Positions 52,600 through 61,576 of a stretch of 64,000 nt of DNA are shown here, one piece after another. The DNA lies in assembly GCF_042854845.1 (NCBI RefSeq), contig NZ_AP031498.1, positions 4,216,001 through 4,280,000 of the forward strand, given 5' to 3'. A model generated the notes under the pieces. That model worked only from the letters and a program-made list of their open reading frames with translations. It made no database searches and had not been told where the DNA came from. A program made the translations under genes and the position numbers. Positions within the stretch are counted from its first letter, which is position 1, and each line of letters begins with the position of its first letter. The stretch comes from Maricurvus nonylphenolicus (GTDB taxonomy: Bacteria > Pseudomonadota > Gammaproteobacteria > Pseudomonadales > Cellvibrionaceae).

Positions 52600-53360
52600 A
52601 GTCGTAAGTCCTTAGGATTAAATTTAATTGTCAGCTGGCGGAAGTATGCCTCAAACACGGCGGGCTCTACCTGCTGTAATTCACTAAAGCGTCCGGCTTT
52701 TTTCACTGCTTGCTCAGCAGATCGATCAAACGCCGCGTTGCCACTACTTTTAACAATGGAAACATTAACCACTTCACCGGTGGGTACCAGCTGTAAACGT
52801 AATTCACATACCATGCCACGGCGAGCTGATGCCGGGCGACTCCAGTTGCGCTCAATGCGATCAACAATGAGTGCTACATAACTTTGTGCTACCGCCTCAT
52901 CCTGCTCTTCGGCCAGCAGAGCTTCTTCTTCTGCCAGGGCATCAGCAAATTCCTGCTGCTGGCGTTCTTGCTCTTGGCGTTCCAGCTCCTGTTGACGCTG
53001 TTGTTCGGCTAAACGTTCCTTCTCCAGCCGCTCCTTTTCCTTACGCGCCTTTTCTTTACGTGCTTTGTCTTCTGCCTCGCGCTTGGCCTTTAACTGCTGT
53101 TGGCGTTTTTTCTCAGCGGCACGCTTTTGCTGTTCCTGCTGACGGCGCTTGGCAGCCACATCAATCTTGCGGGGCTTTTTCTTCGGTGCGGCTTTTTTAA
53201 CGGTTTTCGGTTTTAACTCAACCAGCTTGGCTTCCACATAGCGTGGTTTATACACCTTCTCGGATGTTGAGCTTGCACTCCACCCCCAGGTGACAGCAAC
53301 CAGCAACAGCAGGTGCATCACAACACTGATGATTAATGGAAGTCGGTAGGAGCTGCTCAT
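52596..53360 (-). CDS. tolA: Cell envelope protein TolA
   Basis: 254 residues: one N-terminal membrane span (IISVVMHLLLLVAVTWGWS), a Lys/Glu/Arg/Gln-rich helical domain (about 50-140), and a TonB-C-like C-terminal domain (IERNWSRPASARRGMVCELR). It is shorter than E. coli TolA (421), mainly in the helical part. Links the TolQR motor to TolB/Pal. Confidence 0.95.
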   Translation of the reverse strand: MSSSYRLPLIISVVMHLLLLVAVTWGWSASSTSEKVYKPRYVEAKLVELKPKTVKKAAPKKKPRKIDVAAKRRQQEQQKRAAEKKRQQQLKAKREAEDKARKEKARKEKERLEKERLAEQQRQQELERQEQERQQQEFADALAEEEALLAEEQDEAVAQSYVALIVDRIERNWSRPASARRGMVCELRLQLVPTGEVVNVSIVKSSGNAAFDRSAEQAVKKAGRFSELQQVEPAVFEAYFRQLTIKFNPKDLRL

Positions 53361-53378
53361 GGATTATCGTGCCCTAAC

Positions 53379-53804
53379 CTAGCCACGTGGTGGCTCGGTA
53401 ACCAATCCCACCGAAGGTGCACCGGCATTTTGCAGTTCGGTCATCAGCTTTACGACGATGCCGTAATTAACCTGGTGATCGCCCCATACCAATACTGGCG
53501 TATTGGGTTTCTGCCGCAAGACCTTGGATACGGTCTCTTTAATTTGCGCCAGCGGTTTGGCCACTTTTTGGTCCTTGCCCAGATTCAGGTAGTAGCTGCC
53601 ATCAGGTTTGACCGAGACGATCAGGGGCTCATCCTGTTTTTCATCCAAGGGCGCTGACGGCGCCTGAGGTAAGTCCACTTTTACGCCCTGCATTAACAGA
53701 GGCGCAGTGACCATAAACACCACCAGCAAAACCAACATCACGTCGATATAGGGAACGACGTTGATCTCGGCCATGGGTTTTTTCTTGATTTTACGCCGGA
53801 ACAT
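53379..53804 (-). CDS. tolR: TolR, proton-channel subunit
   Basis: 141 residues. The family signature EINVVPYIDVMLVLLVVFMV holds the membrane span with the Asp (VPYIDVML) of the proton channel; periplasmic part ends VGLVTEPPR. GGGAGG precedes the ATG. Confidence 0.96.
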   Translation of the reverse strand: MFRRKIKKKPMAEINVVPYIDVMLVLLVVFMVTAPLLMQGVKVDLPQAPSAPLDEKQDEPLIVSVKPDGSYYLNLGKDQKVAKPLAQIKETVSKVLRQKPNTPVLVWGDHQVNYGIVVKLMTELQNAGAPSVGLVTEPPRG

Positions 53805-53834
53805 ATCCGCCTCCCTTTCCTATCCTGACCTTGT

Positions 53835-54524
53835 TTATTTGGCGTGCACCTGACGGTGCAGGATGGAGGAAAACTCTTCAGCAAACGTTTCGTAGCTGTT
53901 GCCCAGGGTTTCCGCTTGGGCGGAGAAACGGTTGTAGGCCAATACGGCAGGAATGGCGGCAAACAGCCCCATGGCAGTTGCTACCAGCGCTTCGGAAATA
54001 CCCGGTGCAACCGTCGCCAGGGTGGCCTGATGTACATTGGCCAAGCCACGGAAGGAATTCATAATGCCCCATACGGTACCAAACAGACCAACATAAGGAC
54101 TCACAGAGGCAACACTGGCCAGGAAGGGCAGGTTCTGCTCCAGCTTTTCTTCCTCGCGGGCCAGAGCCACACGCATGGCACGCTGGGTACCTTCCATTAC
54201 GGCATCGGGATCAGCTCCAACTTGCTGTCGCAGGCGGGTGAATTCTTTAAAACCAGCACGGAAAATACTTTCCACCCCATCAATGGGCTTGCTTGAGGCG
54301 CGCGAACTGCCATCACGAAATAACTGGTTCAGATCGATACCGGACCAAAACTGATTTTCGAAGTCGAGCAACAGCTGCCTGGCTCGGCGCTGATAACTGC
54401 CGCGCTGCAGAATCATGACCCAGGAGATCAATGAAGCCAAAAACAGCATTAACATTACCGCCTGTACCAGCAGGCTGGCATTGGCAATCAAACTCCAAAT
54501 GGAAAGGGTTTCGTTGTGCCCCAT
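53835..54524 (-). CDS. tolQ: TolQ, motor subunit
   Basis: 229 residues with three membrane spans (about 18-38, 135-160, 170-190) and the family block PYVGLFGTVWGIMNSFRGLA. Forms the proton-driven complex with TolR that moves TolA. Head of the tolQRAB-pal-cpoB operon, following ybgC. Confidence 0.97.
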   Translation of the reverse strand: MGHNETLSIWSLIANASLLVQAVMLMLFLASLISWVMILQRGSYQRRARQLLLDFENQFWSGIDLNQLFRDGSSRASSKPIDGVESIFRAGFKEFTRLRQQVGADPDAVMEGTQRAMRVALAREEEKLEQNLPFLASVASVSPYVGLFGTVWGIMNSFRGLANVHQATLATVAPGISEALVATAMGLFAAIPAVLAYNRFSAQAETLGNSYETFAEEFSSILHRQVHAK

Positions 54525-54582
54525 GGCTTTGTTGTCCTTATTCTTTGGATCTGTTCTTTAGTTGAATCGCTTAGCTCAATAT

Positions 54583-54993
54583 TCAATCGCTGATTACCAG
54601 CGGTTGTACCGCATTGCGCATATTATCCGGAATTGCGGTGGGCTTCATAGTGTCCTGAGTCACGCAAGCAACTTTAATATCGGCCTCACACATCAGGGTA
54701 TCATCCCGCCATACCTGCTGGCGAAATATCAAGAAGCTGCGTTTGAGCAGAATAACCTGTGCAGACACCTGAAGTTCATCATCTAACTGGGCCGGGCGCT
54801 TGTACTGGGCATTCACCGAATGCACCACCAGCAGTTTACCGTCATCGAGAATCGCCGGCTTATCAAAGCCCAGCTCCCGCATATATTCCGTTCGTGCCCG
54901 CTCCATAAACTTTAAATAGTTCACATAGTAGACAATACCGCCAGCGTCGGTATCTTCGATATAGACGCGCAACGGCAGCTTAAATTCCCGCAT
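54583..54993 (-). CDS. ybgC: Tol-Pal-associated acyl-CoA thioesterase YbgC
   Basis: 136 residues, hot-dog fold; the 4HBT active site Asp is in YIEDTDAGGIVYYVNYLKFM. Usual first gene of the tol operon. Ends 58 bases before tolQ. Confidence 0.94.
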   Translation of the reverse strand: MREFKLPLRVYIEDTDAGGIVYYVNYLKFMERARTEYMRELGFDKPAILDDGKLLVVHSVNAQYKRPAQLDDELQVSAQVILLKRSFLIFRQQVWRDDTLMCEADIKVACVTQDTMKPTAIPDNMRNAVQPLVISD

Positions 54994-55099
54994 GGTGACA
55001 ATTTTTCCAAGTATTATTCCGGATATTGTAAAAGAAAGTGTAAACAGATTCTGTGACTTGGCGATGACGCCAAGCCTGACCGGGTACAGTTTATTATTG

Positions 55100-56173
55100 T
55101 TAGTCGTCTTGCTGAAGGTGTTTAGGCAAAGGTAAGCCCATATGATCGTAAGCCAACTGGGTCACCATACGACCACGAGGAGTACGCATTAGATAGCCCT
55201 GTTGAATCAGATAAGGCTCCAACACATCCTCGATGGTATCACGCTCTTCACTGATCGCCGCCGCCAGGCTTTCCACCCCGACAGGGCCTCCACCAAACTT
55301 CTCAATCATAGCCAGCAGTAAACGCCGGTCCATATGGTCAAAGCCGCTGTGATCGACATTGAGCATATTCAAGGCAAGATCCGCCATCTCGCGGGTGACA
55401 TTGCCATCGCCTTTTACTTCAGCGTAGTCGCGCACCCGGCGTAACAAACGGTTGGCAATTCGTGGCGTGCCACGGGAACGGCGTGCAACTTCGAATGCGC
55501 CCTCCTCATCCATGGGTACGCCCATCAAGCGGGCCGAGCGGGCGACAATCGAGGTAAGGTCCTCAACGTTGTAAAACTCCAAGCGCTGCACAATACCAAA
55601 GCGATCACGCAATGGTGATGTCAGCAGACCGGCACGGGTCGTTGCCCCCACCAGTGTAAAGGGCGGCAGATCCAATTTAATCGAACGCGCCGCCGGGCCT
55701 TCACCAATCATAATATCCAGCTGAAAGTCTTCCATGGCTGGATACAGCACTTCTTCCACGTTGGGACTAAGACGGTGAATCTCATCGATAAACAGTACAT
55801 CACCGGGTTCAAGATTGGTCATCAGAGCCGCCAGATCACCGGCTTTTTCCAACACGGGTCCAGAGGTGCTTTTTAAATCCACCCCCATTTCACTGGCGAT
55901 AATATTGGCTAAGGTGGTTTTACCCAGCCCAGGCGGGCCAAAGACCAGGGTGTGATCCAGCGCCTCGTTACGCCCCTTGGCCGCACCGATAAAGATTTCC
56001 ATCTGCTCGCGCACTACCGGCTGGCCCACATAATCGGCCAGGGACTTAGGGCGTACCGCGCGATCCTGGGCTTCTTCACCGGTTTTTGGTGTCGCTGAGA
56101 TCTCTCTTTGCTCTTGTTTAAAAGATGGATCTTCCGCAAATACGCCGGGGGCGAATTGATCTTTTTCAATCAT
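55100..56173 (-). CDS. ruvB: Holliday junction helicase RuvB
   Basis: 357 residues from ATG 56173 (a TTG at 56188 is also in frame). Walker A GPPGLGKTTLA, Walker B FIDEIHRL, sensor VGATTRAGLL and the winged-helix end GYLMRTPRGRM. With RuvA it moves Holliday junctions. The next upstream gene is ruvA. Confidence 0.97.
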   Translation of the reverse strand: MIEKDQFAPGVFAEDPSFKQEQREISATPKTGEEAQDRAVRPKSLADYVGQPVVREQMEIFIGAAKGRNEALDHTLVFGPPGLGKTTLANIIASEMGVDLKSTSGPVLEKAGDLAALMTNLEPGDVLFIDEIHRLSPNVEEVLYPAMEDFQLDIMIGEGPAARSIKLDLPPFTLVGATTRAGLLTSPLRDRFGIVQRLEFYNVEDLTSIVARSARLMGVPMDEEGAFEVARRSRGTPRIANRLLRRVRDYAEVKGDGNVTREMADLALNMLNVDHSGFDHMDRRLLLAMIEKFGGGPVGVESLAAAISEERDTIEDVLEPYLIQQGYLMRTPRGRMVTQLAYDHMGLPLPKHLQQDD

Positions 56174-56199
56174 GGAAAACGTTCCCAAAAACTATCCTG

Positions 56200-56826
56200 T
56201 TAAGCAGGCGCAAGGCTACGCAACGCCAAACGAATCAGATCTTCACTGGTGGCTGCACTGCCATCCTTCTGCGCGGCATTAACCAGCTTGCTGGCCTCGG
56301 TAGGTTTGTAACCCAGGGCCACCAGAGCACTCTCAGCTTCGGCGGCCATATCACTGGCAGAGACATTGGCCATGCCCTGACTTGCAGCTTCCATCGCAGC
56401 CAGGGGTGAAGCACCCAGTTGCCAATCTTTCAGGCGATCTCGCATCTCCACCACCAGCCGCTCGGCGGTTTTCTTACCCACGCCGGGCACCTTCACCAGT
56501 GCGGCAGTATTGTTATCCATAAAGCAACGCACCAGCTCATCGGCATCCATCCCCGACAGAATGCCCAACGCCATCTTCGGACCAACGCCGCTGACTTTGA
56601 TCAGGGTGCGGAACAGCTCACGATCCTTTTTGCTGTAGAAACCGTAAAGGGTTTGGGCATTTTCACTGACGGCAAAGTGGGTCAACAGGGTGACCTTTTC
56701 ACCCAGCGCAGGCAGCTGGAATACCGTGGTCATGGGTACCAGGACTTCGTAGCCCACGCCCTGAACATCAATCAAGACCTGGGGTGGTTGTTTTTCGATC
56801 AAAGTGCCCTGCAGGCGTCCAATCAT
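56200..56826 (-). CDS. ruvA: Holliday junction branch-migration protein RuvA
   Basis: 208 residues; OB-fold start MIGRLQGTLIEKQPPQVLID, helix-hairpin-helix VSGVGPKMALGILSG and VPGVGKKTAERLVVEM, and the C-terminal RuvB-contact domain. 26 bases before ruvB. No ruvC follows upstream, where it usually lies; instead a divergent unrelated gene starts. Confidence 0.97.
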   Translation of the reverse strand: MIGRLQGTLIEKQPPQVLIDVQGVGYEVLVPMTTVFQLPALGEKVTLLTHFAVSENAQTLYGFYSKKDRELFRTLIKVSGVGPKMALGILSGMDADELVRCFMDNNTAALVKVPGVGKKTAERLVVEMRDRLKDWQLGASPLAAMEAASQGMANVSASDMAAEAESALVALGYKPTEASKLVNAAQKDGSAATSEDLIRLALRSLAPA

Positions 56827-56986
56827 GGGAAGCTCACTTTATTATCAGACAAGTTTTACTGACATCATTTGCTGTCATAGTAATGGGGCCTAGCATGCCA
56901 TTTAACTGGCTTTTTATCCAGTACTCCGTTGCATGCCGGGCATTAGCTATACTGATGAGTAATCCAGACAAAGGAGCTTGCAGATT

Positions 56987-57790
56987 GTGGCCCCGCTTCC
57001 AATACAGGAAAGACACATACTCAAAGTGGCTTTTGGGGTGGCCGCAGGCATTTTCGCGTTCCTGTTTACCGGGCTGTCTTGCGCCCAGGCTGAGATTATC
57101 CGTCTGGGAACCCTCAATACCGTGGAACGCTTCTTTGAGGAACAACCCAGTGCCGTAGGGGAAGTGGTACGCGTAGCATTGGCTCGGGAAGGCCATGAAT
57201 TAGAGCTCCTTTATCTGCCACGTATGAGATCCTTGTCCCAAGCCAACCGGGGTGTACTCGACGGTGATTTGGCTCGCACTATTGATGTTTCATCACTGGC
57301 AGAGAATTTGGTTAAGGTTCCCACGCCTTTATGCCATACCAGCTACTACCTCTATGCCCCGGTTCACAGCACCACCACTAACCACTGGGCAGACTTTCAG
57401 AATCCCAAACCGGTTATGCTGTCAGATATGTTAGTGGCTACCGAGCTTTGGCCAGAAAGCCTGCTGTCTTTCGAGCCCCTTAAACTACCGGACACGTCAC
57501 AAGCCCTGCGGGCTATCGAAAAAGGCCAAGCCAATATCTTGCTGCTACCAGAAGGTATTTTGGAAATACTGACCAGTAATAAACCAACGATTCAGTTTAT
57601 TAAACTACACCCGGTGATTGCTCACAGGGATGCGTTTTTGTGGTTGCATAAACGCCACGCGGTCCTGGCCGAAAAGCTCGGTCAGCATATCCAGAATATT
57701 AAACAGTCACTGTTTGATAGCGGTAGAGTCACAGACGTGCACTTTACCTGTGGTACGCTGATGACGCTGGCAAAAAGTATGCCCCAATAA
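56987..57790 (+). CDS. Periplasmic binding-protein-like protein
   Basis: About 267 residues from GTG 56987 (AAGGAG upstream; TTG at 56978 is the longest frame but too close to the site). Signal sequence (VAAGIFAFLFTGLSCAQA) then a short SBP_bac_3-like fold (LPRMRSLSQANRGVLDGDL, LRAIEKGQANILLLPEGIL). No family partner nearby. Divergent from ruvA. Confidence 0.65.
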   Translation: MAPLPIQERHILKVAFGVAAGIFAFLFTGLSCAQAEIIRLGTLNTVERFFEEQPSAVGEVVRVALAREGHELELLYLPRMRSLSQANRGVLDGDLARTIDVSSLAENLVKVPTPLCHTSYYLYAPVHSTTTNHWADFQNPKPVMLSDMLVATELWPESLLSFEPLKLPDTSQALRAIEKGQANILLLPEGILEILTSNKPTIQFIKLHPVIAHRDAFLWLHKRHAVLAEKLGQHIQNIKQSLFDSGRVTDVHFTCGTLMTLAKSMPQ

Positions 57791-57795
57791 GGTAG

Positions 57796-58680
57796 TTACA
57801 ATTCAGGAATGACTCTGGAAAGAAACTCCAATACCAGCTGCTGATTTTCCTTGTCATTAAACGTAGCGATATGTGGCCCATCAAACCGCAACTTTGATTT
57901 TGGGTTATTTGCAGCAGCAAATAATGTTTCCACATGGTGGTAAGGAATCACCCTATCCTGAGTGCCGTGAATTAACAAAAGCGGCACCGGACTAATATTA
58001 CCCACGACATCCAGCAAGTCATAATCACCCGGCATGACCAAAGACACAGGATACTGCAAAGACCAGGTTAGCCAGTGTGAGGCTGCTGCTTCCCTGGCGA
58101 TTGCACGATAACCAGTAAAACCTGAATCGAGAATAACCGCATCTAAATACTCTCGCCATGGTGCCGAAGACAGGTTCGTTGAGCGGCCAATCACATAGCC
58201 CCCCATAGCCGCACCAAGGCTCTGGCCCAACACAATTTTAGGTTTACCTTGGGTTTCGGGAGCCTCCACTAACCAGGTCAGGCCAGCTTCAATATCTGAA
58301 AAGACTTCTGGTAACGAAGGACTTCCTGCAGAATGTCCATAACCACGATAATCAAGCAACAGGACCTGATACCCCTGCGCAGGCAACCAGCTTACACTGT
58401 GAATATGCGTGCTAATATTCTCGGCGTTACCATGCAAAAAAAGCACACTGCCTTTTACCTCTCTCTGGGCAGGTAACCACCAGGCACTCAACCTGGTGCC
58501 ATCCGCCGCGCTCAAGGTGATATCCTGATACTCAAGATTTAAGTCGGCAGGCGTTTGCCGCCACTGCTTTGATGGATAAAATAAAAGGTTATTACAACCA
58601 CTCAAACAGCCCACAAACACTAGAGCCAAAATAACCCGTAATAGCAGCGCTGATGCGCGGATCTTTTTCATACCTATCAT
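57796..58680 (-). CDS. Lipoprotein alpha/beta hydrolase
   Basis: 294 residues. Lipobox FVGCLSGCNN, then alpha/beta hydrolase: oxyanion FLHGNAENIS, LLLDYRGYGHSAG, nucleophile VLGQSLGAAMGG (Ser), and C-terminal IHGTQDRVIPYHHVE with Asp and His. Resembles the BAAT/ABHD13 serine hydrolases. Substrate unknown; located at the outer membrane if lipidated. ATG at 58671 is a second possible start. Confidence 0.85.
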   Translation of the reverse strand: MIGMKKIRASALLLRVILALVFVGCLSGCNNLLFYPSKQWRQTPADLNLEYQDITLSAADGTRLSAWWLPAQREVKGSVLFLHGNAENISTHIHSVSWLPAQGYQVLLLDYRGYGHSAGSPSLPEVFSDIEAGLTWLVEAPETQGKPKIVLGQSLGAAMGGYVIGRSTNLSSAPWREYLDAVILDSGFTGYRAIAREAAASHWLTWSLQYPVSLVMPGDYDLLDVVGNISPVPLLLIHGTQDRVIPYHHVETLFAAANNPKSKLRFDGPHIATFNDKENQQLVLEFLSRVIPEL

Positions 58681-58734
58681 GCAAAGTTAAATCACATAGC
58701 CGTTAAAACACATCCCAGTTAATACACATCCCAG

Positions 58735-60675
58735 TTAATAATAGTAACGATAAGACACTCCCGCTTCGTTAACACCTGTCGAATCATTAAGCGTACGCTT
58801 AAAGTGTATACGAAGGGCAGAATTCTCTGCTAATACGTAATTGTATTGGGCCTGAAAGGTACTTCTGTCTGCTCCATCCGCGAAATCCAAATACTCAGCC
58901 TGAATCATCAGATTACCGCTCGCTTGTTGCCAAAAAGCGCCTGCCAGAAAACCTGCTGCAATATCCAGGTTTTGCTCAAACCCCGGATTGTATTCCAGTC
59001 GCCCTTTCAATAAGGCAAATAGACGCCCGCCCATCAACGTTTCACGGGTCCAACCTGCGCCGCCATTCACCTGGGCAACCAACTCATCTTTCCCTTCAGT
59101 CCACTGTCGCTCCCAGCCGGCATTCACTTGCCAGGATAAAGGTTTAAAAAACGCCGTGCGAGCTGATAACGAGGTAATCTCCAGTAGATCGAAACGTTGT
59201 AACTGCGGGGATTCGCCCTCTTTTAAACGCACCACCAAGCGCCCCATATTGAGGGAAGTATCTTTTGGATAGCCAGCAATGTTATCCAACAAATCGTGAT
59301 AGGCAATACGCCCTTCGAGGTCAACAAACCCTGCATTCTTGCCGCGCCCTACCCCTTCCTCAAAACCTGTAACCAGCCCGACCAAACCTGTTTTGTGGCC
59401 AGTTTCTGGTGGTAGCAGTTTAGCTCTCGATAAGGAAGCTTCCTCCGTTTCCACCACGGCGGCATCTGAACGCTGATTCAGCGCCTTTAACAGCTGAAAA
59501 CGTCGTTTAGCAACCGTACTATCGCGAGCCTCGTGATTATTTTCATCACGTAATAAGCTATAAGCAACGTCAATGATGTTCCGCTGAATATCCGCCGCAA
59601 CAGATGCAAATTCACGGGAGGACAAAACGTTGATATCGCCAGCCAATTGCAATGCCATTTGCTGTTGCTGCGACGACAGCTGATTGATCTTGTCAGTCAG
59701 TTTAGTTCGGTTTGACGGACGATAGATTACATCTGCAATCATCCCCGCTTGATCGGCAGCCCGAATGGTATCTATCGGTATAGCCACTAACGGGAATTGT
59801 GCCGCCAAGCGGTGCCCAGGCCTTGCAACATCCAGCAGTTCCATTAACCGAAATGAGCAGTTCTCATCAAAGAAAAAATATTGGAAGTTAATCTTATCCA
59901 ATTCCCAAATATGGGCCAGCATACGATCGATTTCGCTATCGTTAAGATTGAGCTGGTACTCCCATAAATCACGGTTATCCATGCGAGAGTATTCTTTAAC
60001 TTTTTCGTAATAAGGCTGGGCAGAGAAGAGTCCAGGATAGCCCCCTACCAAGCCCCGGTAGGCGTAGAGCATACCGTTATCATTTTCACCGGTGATGGCG
60101 CCAAAATTGAGTGCGTAGGACAATAACGGCGCGCCTTGATCAATCCCCTCTGGATCGAATCGTAAAAACGTATGCCCGTACATGGATGAAGGGCTATTGA
60201 GGTAACTGGAGGCAAACACCAACACGACACGCTGTGTCTTCAGCTTGCCTCGCCATTCTTGATAAGCCTGGCACTTAACCTCTGGCAGGTTTGTGGTGAG
60301 CTCGGGTATCTGCTCTAGCAACCACTGCCTTCTTGCCACGAACTGACATTGTGATACCTGAGGCGTGACATAAAATGCCTGCAGTGTTGCCTGCAACTCC
60401 GCTAATGCATCATGTTTGCCATCAGCACTCAGGAAGAAGCGAACATCATCCACATAACTCTGTCCGCGTGCGCCACTTTGGGATTGTTTGTAATGCAACA
60501 GATTCAACCATTGTGGGTCGCGAGCCAACTGTTGCAATTTGTGCTGACTTACTGAGGAAAAACTATCGGCCTGCGCGTTGCCCGGCAGACTATAAACCAA
60601 GCTACTTAAGCATCCCCAAAGACAGACCAAGCTAGATAACCAGTGCCTGCTTAAAGAGAGTCGAGGATAAAACAT
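58735..60675 (-). CDS. DUF4105 (Lnb-type) outer-membrane protein
   Basis: 646 residues from ATG 60675. Signal peptide (SSLVCLWGCLSSLVYSLPGNA). The DUF4105 domain (about 150-330) contains SSMYGHTFLRFDPEG, GPLSYALNFGAIT-like and FFDENCSFRLMELLDV blocks; a related Bacteroides protein, Lnb, is an N-acyltransferase for lipoproteins. The C-terminal half is a beta-barrel (aromatic end YRYYY). The family link is established knowledge; activity here is an inference. Confidence 0.85.
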   Translation of the reverse strand: MFYPRLSLSRHWLSSLVCLWGCLSSLVYSLPGNAQADSFSSVSQHKLQQLARDPQWLNLLHYKQSQSGARGQSYVDDVRFFLSADGKHDALAELQATLQAFYVTPQVSQCQFVARRQWLLEQIPELTTNLPEVKCQAYQEWRGKLKTQRVVLVFASSYLNSPSSMYGHTFLRFDPEGIDQGAPLLSYALNFGAITGENDNGMLYAYRGLVGGYPGLFSAQPYYEKVKEYSRMDNRDLWEYQLNLNDSEIDRMLAHIWELDKINFQYFFFDENCSFRLMELLDVARPGHRLAAQFPLVAIPIDTIRAADQAGMIADVIYRPSNRTKLTDKINQLSSQQQQMALQLAGDINVLSSREFASVAADIQRNIIDVAYSLLRDENNHEARDSTVAKRRFQLLKALNQRSDAAVVETEEASLSRAKLLPPETGHKTGLVGLVTGFEEGVGRGKNAGFVDLEGRIAYHDLLDNIAGYPKDTSLNMGRLVVRLKEGESPQLQRFDLLEITSLSARTAFFKPLSWQVNAGWERQWTEGKDELVAQVNGGAGWTRETLMGGRLFALLKGRLEYNPGFEQNLDIAAGFLAGAFWQQASGNLMIQAEYLDFADGADRSTFQAQYNYVLAENSALRIHFKRTLNDSTGVNEAGVSYRYYY

Positions 60676-60691
60676 AAAGATCAATATAAGA

Positions 60692-60755
60692 CCAAAAAAT
60701 AGAGCTTACCGGAAGTAAGCCTGGAAGGTATGAGCGCCCGCTTCTCAGGCGCTCA
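60692..60755 (-). terminator. Two hairpins after the DUF3015 gene, second with T-run
   Basis: On the - strand, TGAGCGCC...GGCGCTCA (60731-60755) and GCTTAC...GTAAGC (60704-60720) followed by TCTATTTTTT. A bipartite terminator. Confidence 0.7.
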
Positions 60756-60807
60756 AATGAAACACTACAAGGCAATGAGTTAAAGTACTGCTTAGCTGAA
60801 GAACTCC

Positions 60808-61290
60808 TTAACTAAAGTACTTCGCCATATCCTTATCTTGTTTCATAACAGTCCACATCGCCTCGAGGACTTCTTCGGTAGTCACACTTTCAGAAGGGAA
60901 AATAGTGGCAAAATTCTCGTGCATTACCGCTTTGAAAGTAGCGCGATCTTTTGGCGCAATGCCCAGAGATACAGCAACAGCGGTAATGACTTCACCATCA
61001 CCTCGCGCTACATCTTCACTGAACTCATCCATGATGGCACTGACATTTACCATCTCCTTACCGCCATATTGAATGGTGCCGGAAGACGAACAACCGTTGG
61101 TACCAGAGGTTACACCAAAGGTGTTGTTGCCGGAGGTACCATTGGTCGTGATACCCAGGATATGCGGTGCTTTACCTGATTGACCTTCAAACAACATATT
61201 GCCCCAGCCACAACCGTTACCGCCAGCGGCGTCAGCCAGGGTGGTTGCAGATACACTTGCCAATACTAAACCGATTAGAGTCCGTTTCAT
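60808..61290 (-). CDS. DUF3015 family protein
   Basis: 160 residues from ATG 61290 (AGAGGA upstream). Signal peptide (LIGLVLASVSATTLADA), then the family block NGCGWGNMLFEGQSGKAPHI and AVSLGIAPKDRATFKAVMHE. Function unknown. The last part is an EF-like helical segment. The longer upstream frame has no homology. Confidence 0.88.
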   Translation of the reverse strand: MKRTLIGLVLASVSATTLADAAGGNGCGWGNMLFEGQSGKAPHILGITTNGTSGNNTFGVTSGTNGCSSSGTIQYGGKEMVNVSAIMDEFSEDVARGDGEVITAVAVSLGIAPKDRATFKAVMHENFATIFPSESVTTEEVLEAMWTVMKQDKDMAKYFS

Positions 61291-61525
61291 GATTAATCCT
61301 CTTGGATGTGGTTTTTTAAAACAAAGTACAAACCACGTAACAGGCAAGTCCACGGAAAGCTTCCTGCTGTTATCGCGGTGACTGATCACCGAGATTAGCA
61401 CACCGATTTCAGTTTACAAATATATTTCAGGCAAGTTGAGACGCAGTCATAGGTTTGGCACTTAATACAACACACAACTGACGTGCTACAGACGGAGAAG
61501 AGAAAAACAAAGAAGAGTAAAATAA

Positions 61526-61560
61526 AAAAGCCACGACTGAGCGTGGCTTAATTTTTTTTG
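61526..61560 (-). terminator. Terminator after the VWA protein gene
   Basis: AAGCCACG...CGTGGCTT with a 6-base loop, flanked by A and T runs on both sides. Confidence 0.75.
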
Positions 61561-61576
61561 AGCGGAAAGTGTGAGC

